This document shows positions 13,501-24,992 of a stretch of 64,000 bases of DNA, one piece after another. A program made the position numbers and the translations under genes. Positions within the stretch are counted from its first letter, which is position 1, and every line of letters begins with the position of its first letter. The stretch spans positions 28,933,206 to 28,997,205 of the forward strand of contig NC_045139.1 in the NCBI RefSeq assembly GCF_008831285.2, written 5' to 3'. The notes below the pieces were generated by a model. That model was not told where the DNA came from, made no database searches, and worked only from the letters and a program-made list of their open reading frames with translations. The DNA is from Nymphaea colorata. Its lineage: Eukaryota; Streptophyta; Magnoliopsida; Nymphaeales; Nymphaeaceae.

Positions 13501-14127
13501 AAGGAAGAAATGGGCTGCCATTGTCGCAGTGGGAAGGGTAGCCGCCGTCGTTGTAGTTGGGCCAGAGGCCATGAATGCTGAAATCCACAGCAGGTTTGCC
13601 TGTCTTCGGGTAGCAACAGCCGAATTTGGTATCACAATAAGCGCCTGGCCACTGCGCAGAACAAAAGAGAAGATGCACCCTGATGATCCAAATATCAGAA
13701 TATCATGTGACAATGAAGAATATGAATCATCAACTTGACAACTTCTACTCTGGTTTGTTAATTCCTTGGAGCCCTTCGAGGATCAGACCGCCCAATGGGT
13801 TTGTTCATAAACTACCAAAGGAGCCCCGGCTACCATGCCTCTCGAGGGAAACACCATGAACATAACTAAAACTAATTAGGAAGCAGAATGGCAGGACCGA
13901 AACTTCATTCAGGGCCTTTATCTTAAGTCTTTACTGTACCCTCCACAATTTCCCTCTTGATTCGTGCTGTATATAATAGCATAATAACGAAAATTTTTCA
14001 TGAAAGAAAAAAGAACCTGCTGAACGAAGTAAAAGAAATCAAAATCTTGAGCGCTTGACACGATGCACGAGATCGATAACAAAACGACCACCATCGTCAT
14101 CTTCAGAGAACCTGATGCAGGATCCAT
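10542..14127 (-). CDS. S-like ribonuclease T2, copy 1 (4 exons)
   Basis: Secreted or vacuolar acid endoribonuclease of the plant T2 family (RNS1-like), which cuts RNA through a 2',3'-cyclic phosphate. Exons on the minus strand are 14127-14017, 13651-13496, 11358-11160 and 10765-10542, all GT-AG, encoding 229 residues, the normal family length. Residues 1-26 are a signal peptide with the hydrophobic core MTMVVVLLSIS. The first catalytic block is FSIHGLWPNY and the second is FWSHEWEKHGTC, so both catalytic histidines and the Glu are present. Paired cysteines fit the family pattern, and the protein ends EVEFPAF. The start Met was chosen because it opens the signal peptide. Intron 2 is about 2.1 kb and holds a SINE-like segment. 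A second copy with the same exon plan lies at 22790-24889. Phosphate-stress or defence roles are known for relatives but not shown here. Confidence 0.93.
11846..12015 (+). repeat. Candidate tRNA-derived SINE in RNase intron 2
   Basis: A Pol III B-box-like word (TGGTTCAACTCCC, 11891-11903) follows about 25 bases after an A-box-like word (TCTAGTGGCTGCC, from 11865). This is the arrangement at the head of plant SINEs. It lies on the strand opposite to the host gene. I could not define target duplications or a clear tail, so the ends are approximate. Confidence 0.35.
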
Positions 14128-14239
14128 CTTTGCCCACCAACCACGGCCGCGGTCACCGCCTACCAAACTTTATAAGAATGAGGAGAGAAAATGATGAAGG
14201 CGTTTGTACCCTGCTCTTAGGATGATGCCTTGCGTGATC

Positions 14240-14246
14240 CTTTATA
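14240..14246 (-). promoter_or_regulatory. Candidate TATA box, RNase T2 copy 1
   Basis: TATAAAG on the minus strand, about 115 bases upstream of the start codon. A second TATAAAG sits only about 41 bases before the ATG (14168-14174), which leaves little room for a leader, so the distal one is preferred. The second RNase copy has a TATA-like word at a similar distance. Confidence 0.4.
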
Positions 14247-15782
14247 GCCGCGAGTATTCTGCACAAAAGAGAGAAAGAGAGGGATTATACTAATTTTTCG
14301 CGCCACTGGTGACTGCAATTTCTCATTGTTTCCTTTTCCTACCAACAAATATATTATTGATTTGGTAGGATTTGTAAAATTGCCATTGAGAGGATCCTCT
14401 GGGAATATCCAACAGTCACTTGACGAACCGTCACTTCCGTTACCATTTCAACCCAAGTTTCTCTTTTGGACTGGCCGCTGAAGAGTTTTGAGAACTTCAG
14501 TCCAGGCCCGACTTTTCCAAATGTAAGACTCTCACGATTCTCGAATTTGTATTCACGGGTCATGGCTTCTTAAAACTCTATAGCACCGGGGAGTGGTTAG
14601 CCTATCATCACGGGAAGCGCAAACGGAGCTTCCAATTTTGTGCATGCAATTTAATGATACTTATTCACCATAAATACGAAAAATTAAGAAAGAAATCATC
14701 TAATTAATTTATCACCATTTAAAATTTTAAAGGCCTAACTATCCCTCGAAATTCGAAAACAAGAAACTTGCTTATTCAAATGGTATTTATCCATTTTTTC
14801 CTTGCATGATTGGTCCAAACTTGTTGCACCCAGTTAGAGCTACACCCACCGAGCCCCGGTTTATTTGTTCATTTACTTGAGCGCTAGTCTGAGTTCGATC
14901 GATCGGCTTCATCAAACTTGCCTTGAGTGGGGCGGACTCCGATGGACAGACTACGATACGAGATGAGTTTAAACGCGGCTTGCAAAATTATTGTTATATT
15001 TTTACTACTGTTCGATCTCCATAAGGATATGATTAGAGGCATTCAATCTAATGACCTTTCATGGTGAACTGAAGACTTCGCTTTCTTCTGGAAAGAATTA
15101 ACATAACAATAGAAGATTGCTTACCTAGAGCCCGGAATATACCGAAGAGGGATCCTCTCCAAAACACCAAAACTATATATATATATATATATATATATAC
15201 AAAAAGTCAATGTTGTCGTATGCCTGATAGTTGTTACATGGCTATAATTCAAAAAATTATCGCTAAAAATTCATAAATCGTCACTAAAACTACCCTCCAC
15301 CATCACAATACCACAGACTATGGCTAATGTCAACTTAACGGCTATTTATTAGCAGAAAAATTTTGAATTGTAACTATCCGACAACGTCTGGTGCATGGTA
15401 GCATTGAACTCCCCTATAATATTTATATGCACATACGCACACAAATTCAATGTGAGGATCAGCCATCGGGGTTCAGTTGCAGAGGCTTCTACATGGTGGT
15501 GGAAGAAAAAAAAATCGTCCGAAATGGAGTGCAGTTTTTGAAATGTGGCTTTTCCCATAACAGTTTGGAATATGTGGAAATTAGGAAATCCAAAATGCAT
15601 GAGAATGGTTTGAAGAGGAAAAGCCTTCGTATCAGCATTTGGGAGGATGATGGTAGTAATTCCTTCTGATTTACCAAGTTCAAAGATAAGGTGTTTAGCG
15701 TGAGTTGGCACAGGCCCCTCTTTTGACAGATCTTCTTATGTGGTGAAGACTGTTTGCAGGAGTTAATTATAAAGGAACTCAG
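14247..15782. other. Upstream flank of RNase T2 copy 1, up to the Copia element
   Basis: AT-rich and without supported genes. It carries the (TA)n repeat listed separately and ends in the CTCAG target duplication of the retrotransposon (15778-15782). Any distal promoter elements of RNase copy 1 would lie here. Confidence 0.5.
15174..15199. repeat. (TA)n microsatellite
   Basis: Thirteen TA units in the 5' flank of RNase T2 copy 1, about 0.6 kb before the retrotransposon. Confidence 0.95.
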
Positions 15783-16409
15783 TGTTGGAAAACGTAATGC
15801 GGGCCCTAACTCAGCTACAAACTCAAATTTATGCGGAGAAAATCTAGCAGAGTCTCGACGTCCAAACTGATACTTAATAAGAACTTGGCAAAGTATATTT
15901 GAACAAGTAAACTATTTATTCATCAAATTGGATATTACAAAAGAGGGCTTAAGAAAACTCACCTCGACTCACGCAGTGAGCTAACATACCCAACGCCCTT
16001 GCAGCATACACTTGAAACTTTAACTCGAGTTCACAAAGTGAACACACGAGCTAACACTCACCAGCTCATAAAATGAGCACACACCCAACTCACAAAGTGA
16101 GAACCTAAGATCACTCAACACACCCAACTCACAAAGTGAGAACCCAAGATCACTCAACTTGATTTTTCTCCTTACACTCTCACTATGACCCAACGTCCCT
16201 ATTTATAGGGAGATAAAGTCGGTGGTGGATGCTTCCACCGACTTCCACATTTACTTTTCTTTATTTTATTTAATTATTATTTTTCTTCTTTAATCATTAC
16301 ATAACCACCGACTTAAAATTGAGACTCTCACCGACTTTACAAATGAAGAGGCTACAAGCCTCTTGAGTCATCTCGACTCTTCCAAGAGAGTCGGTGATGA
16401 CTCTCTACA
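15783..16409 (-). repeat. 3' LTR of the Copia element
   Basis: 627 bases, TG...CA in element orientation, almost identical to 20620-21235. It contains repeated short words of the form ACTCACAAAGTGAG, each a small palindrome, in its lower-coordinate half. The CTCAG target duplication abuts it on the left. Confidence 0.96.
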
Positions 16410-19400
16410 ATCTCCCCCTCATTACCGACTCTCTACTTATGATTCTCAACATTCTTCGAAGTTTTACGAATGTCTGTACTGGTAAGCCCTTGGTAAAGAT
16501 GTCAGCGACTTGATCTTCTGAAGCAATTGGCTGCAACTGAATCTCTCCTTTGAGTACCTTCTCTCTAATAAAGTGATGTTCCACCTCTATATGTTTCGTT
16601 CGAACATGGAAGACAGGATTCTTTGCAAGTCTGACTGCACTTTGATTATCGCAGTAGAGTCTTACTGCATAATCCACGTCTTGTTTAATGTCTTTCAGCA
16701 GTCGCATCAACCACACACATTCTTGTGCTGCTTGAGATGCTGCTCTATATTCAGCTTCTGTTATAGACAGTGAAACTGTCGGTTGTCTTTTACTGCACCA
16801 TGAAATTGCACCACTTCCAAGACTGAATGTATATCCAGTGGTCGATCTTCGAGTTGATAAGTCTCCAGCATAATCCGCATCACAATGACCAACAACTTGA
16901 CAAGTTGGTCCCTTCTCATAAAGTATACCAAAGTCAAGAGTTCCTTTGATATACCTTAATATTCTTTTTAGTGCTTCTAAATGTGGTTTCCTTGGAGTTT
17001 GCATAAACCTGCTCACAACACCTACTGCATAGGCAATGTCTGGTCTTGTTAATGTTAAGTAAATTAGGCTTCCAACCAGTTGCCGATACATAGTAACGTC
17101 TTCTAGCTTGTCTCCTTCGTCAGTTCTAAGCTTTGCATTTATCTCAATTGGTGTTGAGATAGGTTTACATCCGAGCATACCATACTTACGTAGTAAGTCA
17201 TGAGCATACTTCTTTTGACTTAAAAATAGTCCTTTAGATTCATAATCAATTTCCAATCCAAGGAAGTGTCGCAACTCTCCCAGCTCTTTCATTTCAAATC
17301 TCACCGTGAGATGTTCACGAATGAGATTAATTTCTTCATTGTCATCTCCAGTGATAATTAAATCATCAACATAAATTAACAAGATAGTAAGTTTCGTACC
17401 TCTTGTCTTGATGAAGAGACTTGAATCTGATGAAGAGACTTGAAATCCACTAAACACCAAAAATTCAGCTATTTTCTCATACCATGCTCTTGGTGCTTGT
17501 TTCAGTCCATAGAGTGCTTTTCTTAACTTGCAGATGTAGTCTGGCTTGTTTGGAGATTTGAATCCTTCAGGTTGCTCCATATAGATTTCATGGTCGAGAT
17601 CTCCATATAAGAATGCATTTTTCACATCCATTTGCCATAACTTCTAGGATTTGCTTGCAGCAATGGCTATCAGAACACGTACGGATGTGATTTTCGCAAC
17701 AGGACTAAAAGTTTCTTCAAAATCAATATTATACTGCTGAGAAAATCCTCTCGCGACTAGTCGAGCCTTATATCTATCAACTGAGCCATCTGTCTTTCTT
17801 TTTATTTTGTAAACCCATTTACAAGTAATGGGCTTTACTCCTGCAGGCTTTGGTACGAGCTCCCAGGTTTCGTTATGCTCCAATGCCTTTATTTCATCTT
17901 TCATTGCTGATTGCCACTTTTCAACATCTTTTGCTTCTTCAAAAGAAGCTGGCTCGATCTCCTCCATGATGGCACAGTCTGCATCTACATACTTAGGATT
18001 TGGTTTTGGTATTCTTGTTGATCATCTTAGTGTCATGGGTGCTTCTTCTAGCTCTTCAAATTGTGATGGTCTTTCTTCTTCTGCACTTCTTTGTTGGACT
18101 GGACTGACTCCAGTTCTCCATGGATCTGCACGTTCTTCTCGTCTTGGACTATGTTCAGGCATCTGAACTGGCTTCTCTAGTTGTCTTACTTCTATGTCTT
18201 TAGACTGAGGCTCTCCTTGATTCATCTCAAACTGTATTTTGTTTTGAACGTCTCTTTCAAGAACTGGAGAGTCTGTAAGCGTCTTCTTCTCTTCTGACCA
18301 CCACGATGATGCTTCATCGAAGATGACGTCGCGAGAAACATAAACTTGTCCTGTGCTAGGATTAGCACATCTCCATCCTTTCCGATATGGGTCATATCCG
18401 ACAAAGACACACCTCTGTGCCTTTTTGTCGAACTTAGTCTTGTGCTGCTCAGATATAAAAACATAACAAACACAACCAAATACTCGAAAATAACTCACAG
18501 ATGACTTCTTTTTATAAAGCATTTCATATGGAGACTTGAAATTAAATCTTGGCATTGGTAGTCGATTAATTACGTGTACAGCAGTGCTGACACACTCGGC
18601 CCAAAATCTTAGTGGCATGTTCTTTGCATGCATCATGCTTCGACACGTTTCTGCTATGTGGCGGTTCTTCCGTTCTGCCACTCCATTTTGTTGAGGCGTA
18701 TAGGCGCATGTAAATTGCCTACGAATACCATGTTGCTTCATGTACGCCATGAACATGTCTGATGTATATTCGCCACCATTATCAGTTCGTAGACACTGAA
18801 TTGTATGCCCAAGTTCATTTTTCACCATCTGGTGAAACTCCTTAAATTTAAGTGCTTCAGACTTTTCTTTCATAAAATAGACCCAAGTATACCTTGAAAA
18901 GTCATCAATAAAAGTGATAAAATACCACTTACCTCCAACTGATGGGTCTGGTACTTTGCCGAATACGTCTGAATGCACAAGCTCGAATGGCGCTTTAGCT
19001 CTATATTTTGATTCTTTGTATGGCCTCCTGTGCGCCTTTCCATATTGACATCCTGGGCATACTTTATCTGTTCGTACCTCAAGCTTGGGCAGACCAATCA
19101 ACTGCCCCTTATTAGACATCTCCCGAAGTTTGTTGTATCCAACATGAGCGACTCTCTCATGCCAGATATCTGCAGTGTCATGCTTCTTTGCTTTGTCAAT
19201 ATATGCTGTTTCTGCTGACAATACATATATTGACTCAACTTTTCTTCCTTCAAACACGGGAGTTCCTTGAACATCTTCGTCTTTATAAATTTTCACATCA
19301 TTTGGGCCGAACAAAACATAGTGCCCTAAAGCTGTTAGTTGTGGCACAGACAACAAATTTTTTGTCATTCCTGGAACATGGTAAACGTTCCGTAAAATCC

Positions 19401-20556
19401 GGTCTTTACCGAAATTGGCTACAACCTCTGCTTCTCCAATATGTGCCACCGGGAGCTTTGTGTTGTTAGCAGTAACAACAACTCGATTTCCATCATATTC
19501 TTTCATACTTACAAACTTGCTCTCATCACCAGTCATATGATTTGAGCATCCAGAATCAATTATCCAATCAGTTTGATAATTGATCTTCTCTTCTTTTTCT
19601 TTTATGGGTTTTGTATGAGTGGAATTGCATCTTTCTTGTGTAATATTCTCTTTAACCTCCATTGAGTACAGAAATGATTTTTTTTGTACAACTTCATTAG
19701 CTCCTCCATTTTGCTTACTTGTCATGACTGCATTTCCTTCATTTATTTTGACTCTGCAGTCACGAGCAATATGACCCAATTTCCCACATCTAAAACATTT
19801 CAATTTTGGTCTCCACTGCTGTGTAGTTTCTCTTGTTTTCTTTTCTATATTTTTCTCTTTCTTTTCAGCAATATTCCTACTTGGAGACCGAATGACTGGC
19901 TTAGCTGGCCATCGTGATCTCTGACCCTTACTAAATAAAGCTTCTTCATTATTTCCCTTGAGAGAAAGCCTGACCATTTGCTTCGCTAATGTTTCTTGAT
20001 TGATCAAGAGATTTTCTAACTCCAACAAAGTTGGTTGAACTGGCCAGCCTTGAACACCAATTATAAAACTACCAAATTCTGGATGAAGTCCGCGAATAAG
20101 TATTCTCCGCATACGGGCCTCACTAATTTTAGACTCAGGGTCGATTTGAGATATCTCTCTACAAATATTTTTAACCTTCATAAAATATTCTGCTATCGAC
20201 ATGCTTCCCTGAGTTAATGTAGCTAGATCATTTTCTAACAATTGTAGGCGGGCATCATTAGCTCAAGAAAATAGGGTTGTAAAAGCATCCCATGCTTCTT
20301 TAGGAGTCGTAGCATCTCGTATATGCTCTAATAAGTCTTTCTCGATTGATACCTTAATTGCAAATAAAGCTTTTCCTGCTTTGATCATCCATTTCTTCTT
20401 CGCTTCCTCGTCGACAGGAACATTAGTGTCTGATCCCAATACTATCTCCCATAATTCCTGTCCTAGAAAATACGACTCCATACAGGATTTCCAATAGCCA
20501 TAATTGCTATTGTTAAGTTTCTCAATATTGTTTAATGCAACTGCTAATGCCGCCAT
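16405..20556 (-). pseudogene. Copia gag-pol coding region, broken
   Basis: This is the coding part of the retrotransposon, described as a fossil. The gag-like N-terminus lies near 20556. The nucleocapsid knuckle CFRCGKLGHIARDC is at about 19757-19797, and the protease motif DSGCSNHMTG is near 19535-19560. The integrase zinc region (WHERVAH) is near 19150, and integrase core segments including RTDNGGEYTS are near 18780. The reverse transcriptase motif YVDDLIITG is near 17350-17375, and RNase H (DADYAGD) is near 16870. The reading frame is interrupted about three times overall. All domains are still easy to recognise, in keeping with a recent insertion. Confidence 0.92.
16410..16425 (-). other. 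Polypurine tract of the Copia element
   Basis: On the minus strand this reads AATGAGGGGGAGAT, immediately upstream of the 3' LTR. This is the expected place and composition for plus-strand priming in LTR elements. Confidence 0.8.
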
Positions 20557-20604
20557 AATTTCAGGATATAACTATTCCAATAAATCGGCCCTCGGACAGA
20601 ACCT

Positions 20605-20618
20605 CGCTCTGATACCAC
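20605..20618 (-). other. Primer-binding site (initiator-Met tRNA)
   Basis: On the minus strand TGGTATCAGAGC follows the 5' LTR after a two-base spacer. It is complementary to the 3' end of plant initiator methionine tRNA, the usual primer for Copia elements. Confidence 0.93.
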
Positions 20619-20619
20619 T

Positions 20620-21235
20620 TGTTGGAAAACGTAATGCGGGCCCTAACTCAGCTACAAACTCAAATTTATGCGGAGAAAATCTAGCAGAGTCTCGACGTCC
20701 AAACTGATACTTAATAAGAACTTGGCAAAGTATACTTGAACAAGTAAACTATTTATTCATCAAATTGGATATTACAAAAGAGGGCTTAAGAAAACTCACC
20801 TCGACTCACGCAGTGAGCTAACATACCCAACGCCCTTGCAGCATACACTTGAAACTTTAACTCGAGTTCACAAAGTGAACACACGAGCTAACACTCACCA
20901 GCTCATAAAATGAGCACACACCCAACTCACAAAGTGAGAACCTAAGATCACTCAACACACCCAACTCACAAAGTGAGAACCCAAGATCACTCAACTTGAT
21001 TTTTCTCCTTATGACCCAACGTCCCTATTTATAGGGAGATAAAGTCGGTGGTGGATGCTTCCACCGACTTCCACATTTACTTTTCTTTATTTTATTTAAT
21101 TATTATTTTTCTTCTTTAATCATTACATAACCACCGACTTAAAATTGAGACTCTCACCGACTTTACAAATGAAGAGGCTACAAGCCTCTTGAGTCATCTC
21201 GACTCTTCCAAGAGAGTCGGTGATGACTCTCTACA
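20620..21235 (-). repeat. 5' LTR of the Copia element
   Basis: 616 bases, nearly identical to the LTR at 15783-16409. The right-hand CTCAG duplication follows at 21236-21240. In element orientation this LTR would hold the promoter. Confidence 0.96.
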
Positions 21236-21240
21236 CTCAG

Positions 21241-22789
21241 AAGCTATAATACATACTCAAGGGCGACAGAACATATCAATATACTAATTCCAAACTCAAA
21301 GAGAAAATAGTTGCAGATCAAACGCAATGCCACTTCTCCTGCTTTTAATGTACTAGGCCTCCTCGAATAACTAAGTCGTTTCATGACCAAGCCCACATGT
21401 AGTTGAATACGTGAGATGCCTTCACCTGCAACCCAACATGCATGGATGGTGGAGGAAGATCCCAAGACAAGCCAAAGACTGCCCATACCTAATCCGGTGC
21501 CAACCGTAAGTGATGGTGGCTTCACAACTGCAATTCATGCAGCAATTTGTCTTGTTAGGCTACACACTGAAGGCACTTGGGCGCCCATACATGCATCTCC
21601 TGTGCTTTCATATATACAAACTGTAACAGAAAGAAGGTAATTCACCCAATTCTTCCATCTCTTACGGGGAAGAGTTGAGCTAATTTAAAAGGCGTTCTAT
21701 ATATGAGAGCATTGTGGTTTTTGAAACACATATTCTTCTAGAAACGTTTTTGTTTGTTTCAATCGAGTGCTGGGTATAATCACATCATGTTTCTTGAAAC
21801 CAAAGCAAGTGTTACTGAAACATGTGTAATAGGTTTCAAGAACATAATGTTGTTCTTATCAGATGGCCTCTTATAAAATTAAAAAGAGTGTTCCACACCT
21901 CTTTTTTTTTTTTCTTTGATCAAAACCATCTTAGTTTTGATGTCCTCGTGTCCATCAAGACCCGGGTCACAAGCTTGAAACTCAAAATCCTGAGGTCTAA
22001 AGCATATGGTTGGCGTTACAACTGCATTTTTTATCTATTATTAATCCCCAAGATTTCATGAGATGCGCTTTTGGAAAACTATGTTTTTTTATCAGTTAAT
22101 GTTATTTCTTAAATGCCCGCTATTCTTGGTTTCACATTCAGGAGCGGCCAAATAAGTCATAAGCCATCTGACTCCACGTCTTTACTCCATTGGTGCCGTG
22201 CCATCTAACAATTGCGGCATATACATGTAAAATCATGCATGACGCATGCCGGTAGATGCCTGGTTGCAGTAGTTAGGGAAACGTGCACGGGAGCCACAAC
22301 ACTTGGAAGCTAGTGTGTCACAATTGATCAGATTAATTTGTTACGTGCCCAGAAAAATAAAAATCAAATTCGGCTTATCTTGGTACTGTTCGCCTAAAAT
22401 TGACAACGTTGCATCAATTTGCCAGATCCTTTCCTTTGTGCTGTGCTCGTAAGACTTGGTGGCCCCGAGCTCACCTTTAATAAGAAAAATAATAGTGGTA
22501 GTTTCACATTTCCTCGATCATTCAACTTAAATAAGCCCCAAGTTTGATAGTTATTGTCACCAGCGCCGCAGGTATAAGATAAATCAGATATTTCAGGCTC
22601 GTTGATCTAGCGTCTTGCAAAAGAATATTGCTGCTTATTAGAACTTCATCTTGGATCGAAGAACTTGCAAGTGAAAATCGAGCTTTATTATATTTTGATA
22701 ACAGACGTTTCGAAGAATCTGGCTACCGATCACTGCGTAGCTGCGAAGGGGCAGCATTATTGTTATTGGAATTCGGAGGTGATTAATGA
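21241..22789. other. Intergenic, 3' flank of RNase T2 copy 2
   Basis: AT-rich with no supported gene. The short open frames here lack recognisable content. The left edge is the pre-insertion sequence that continued from 15782 before the Copia element arrived. Confidence 0.5.
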
Positions 22790-24175
22790 TCAGAAGGCAG
22801 GAAACTCAATCAGATGGGGACACCTTCCCCTCGGCAGCACTGGACACTCGATCAAGGTGGTGGCCGTGGTGTCGACGCACACGAAGATCTGGTACAGTTG
22901 ACGCTGCCTGCTCTCATCGGCATTGCATTCTATTCCTGGTGTGAACCCTGCTGCTTCTTCTACGGCGTTTCTGATGCTTTCCAGGCTATACAGTCCGTCA
23001 TCCGGGTGAATACCTGGACATGATTATTAACGGAACATGTTCATGCCAACAATTATAAATCCTCAAGTGATACCAGAGGCTACATGTGAATTTAACTTGT
23101 AACCTTTTCAGCAGAAGAGCAGAAACTAAATGACTGTGGTTCTAGTGAGGTTATTTCATCTTTAAGTATCAAGTCACGTAAGAGCTGATCTACCTGCACT
23201 CTGAAGGATGTGGAGGAGGTTGAGCTGGGTTTTGAGGTTCAGCGCAGCTTGGAAGTACTGGTGCTGGTCCAGCATCGAGCAAGTCCCGTGCTTCTCCCAT
23301 TCGTGGGACCAAAAGTTGGTGTCGTCGCTGCTTGGGCATGACAGAGACGGCCATTCCTTCTCCATCTCATCCCTCAAGTCTGATATCTGCAATGAATTTC
23401 AATTCATCTTTTATAATGTATATATGTTCTTACTCGTCTCTATTTTGTTCTTCTTCCAATTTTTTGATTTATTTTTATATGGTATCAGAGCCAAGTTTTG
23501 AGTTGATTAGTTGCTTCTCAGGTTGATATGTCAACCTCCTTGTTGAGTGCCTTACCAATTTTTCACAAATTTTGGCATGCATCAGAGATAAGCAATCACC
23601 AATTTTTCACTCAAGGGGTGTTTGTTTACCTTGGATCTGAGATAAGATGTGATTTTAGATCATTGGGAATCTCAAATCCTTGGATTTGAGGTCAGACAAC
23701 ACCTGGTGTTCGATTACACTGTGGGTTCTACATAAACAGCCTCATATGCGAGATGTGATGCTACCAGACATATACCTATTGATCTAGTGCTGATTTCTTG
23801 CTTCTATCAGCCATTAATAATTTTAGGGTCGCACAATCTTCTCTATGTTTGCAACTTCAGGTACTTCATTTGCCCTTCGATTTGAGTGACCAAAGGAGAT
23901 TGCAGAATATCAAAATTGTTGATTCCTGATGGATGGAAGTTGAAAATCACATCAGCAGGACAAAAGGGGGCCGCCATCGATATGGATGTAGGCGGTAAAA
24001 AGTTCAAGCTTGTTGGAAGTTGCGCATGGAAGTAGTTGAAAACAAAAACTAATTAACCAATTGAAAAGCTTGACTCTTATACTTTCACTATAAAAAGAAA
24101 ATTGACCTAGAACAGCAGACTGACATCAATGTCAAGAATAGAGATGAAAGCAGAAAATATTTATCTGACTTTCTC

Positions 24176-24231
<56 letters not shown>

Positions 24232-24889
24232 TTTGTCCTTTTTCATCGAGAGAGGATCAGGTGGAGGAGGAGAGAGAGACAAGTGGCTTAATAAGGTCTT
24301 TTTATGATGAATGGCCCATCATATGCCACGTGATCAGCTGGGGATGCTTTTCCAGGGAAAATTGGGATTCTATGCAATAAGAAAATTAAACACGGATTTG
24401 TACAGACCTCTGATATATTGAAATGGGAATGCCTGTTGCAGTCGGAGGGATAGCTGCCGTCGTCGTAGTTAGGCCACAAGCCGTGGATGCTGAAATCTGC
24501 CGCCGGCTTCCCCGTCCTTGGGTAGCAACATCCTCTCCTCGTGTCACAGTAAGACCCTGGCCACTGTATCCAGATTAAGAGAAACGCCGTAAGTTAATTT
24601 TCCTATTAGGACTATCTTCATGGGAATTGTTTTCACAGTTTCAAACACATGAAGGGATCAAATTGATCCGGAGTACTCAGATCCTCTTATTAGTAGCAGT
24701 ACCAGAAGACGATGGTAGTCTGAAAAATGTTAGTAGCAGCAATAGAAGATAATGGTCATGATGATGAAGCTTTACCTGCTGAACGAAGAAAAAGAAATCA
24801 AACTCCCGGGGCATTGACATGACACAGGGCAACAAGAGCAGAAAGACCACCGTCGTCGTCATCCCCAAGTAACCTGACGCAAACTCCAT
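22790..24889 (-). CDS. S-like ribonuclease T2, copy 2 (4 exons)
   Basis: Paralogue of the RNase at 10542-14127, with the same role: secreted acid endoribonuclease of the T2 family. Minus-strand exons are 24889-24776, 24563-24408, 23386-23194 and 23013-22790, encoding 228 residues. Exons 2 and 4 have exactly the same length as in copy 1 (156 and 224 bases). Exon 3 is two codons shorter, just after the second catalytic block (HGTCSMLDQ against HGTCSESVLNQ). Both blocks, FSIHGLWPNY and FWSHEWEKHGTC, are intact. The signal peptide core is TTTVVFLLLLPCV, and the protein ends LIEFPAF. The Met at 24889 was preferred because it opens the signal peptide. Intron 2 holds an AG microsatellite and a retroelement-like primer-site relic. 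The gene looks functional from sequence alone. Confidence 0.93.
23480..23640 (+). mobile_element. Possible LTR-retroelement relic in RNase copy 2 intron
   Basis: TGGTATCAGAGCC at 23480-23492 matches an initiator-Met tRNA primer site, followed by a short open stretch starting near 23529. This resembles the leader of a Copia-like element. No LTR or further domain could be seen, so it would be a small fossil fragment, and the match could be chance. Its sequence differs from the element at 15783-21235. Confidence 0.3.
24179..24228. repeat. (AG)n microsatellite
   Basis: Twenty-five AG units within intron 2 of RNase T2 copy 2. Confidence 0.97.
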
Positions 24890-24984
24890 CTCCAACGTCT
24901 TGGCACCACGTTAATTACTCACAAGAACGAAGGGGATGTGCTTGAATATCTCTGCTAAAAGTACTGGTGCTTGCCTCATAATCT

Positions 24985-24992
24985 CATATATA
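24985..24992 (-). promoter_or_regulatory. Candidate TATA box, RNase T2 copy 2
   Basis: TATATATG on the minus strand, about 96 bases upstream of the start codon. The spacing is like that of the TATA candidate of copy 1. Confidence 0.4.

Larger units (their letters stand above)
15783..21235 (-). mobile_element. Ty1/Copia LTR retrotransposon, full length, young
   Basis: A 5.45 kb element on the minus strand with two almost identical LTRs (627 and 616 bases). They start TGTAGAG and end CCAACA when read in element orientation. A perfect 5-base target duplication CTCAG lies at 15778-15782 and 21236-21240. The primer-binding site TGGTATCAGAGC matches initiator-Met tRNA, and a purine tract precedes the 3' LTR. 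Parts in order are gag with a CCHC knuckle, protease, integrase, reverse transcriptase and RNase H; integrase before RT defines Copia. The lineage within Copia was not resolved. The coding region carries about three breaks, so it looks non-autonomous as it stands. The near-identity of the LTRs suggests a recent insertion. It separates the two RNase T2 genes. Confidence 0.97.
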
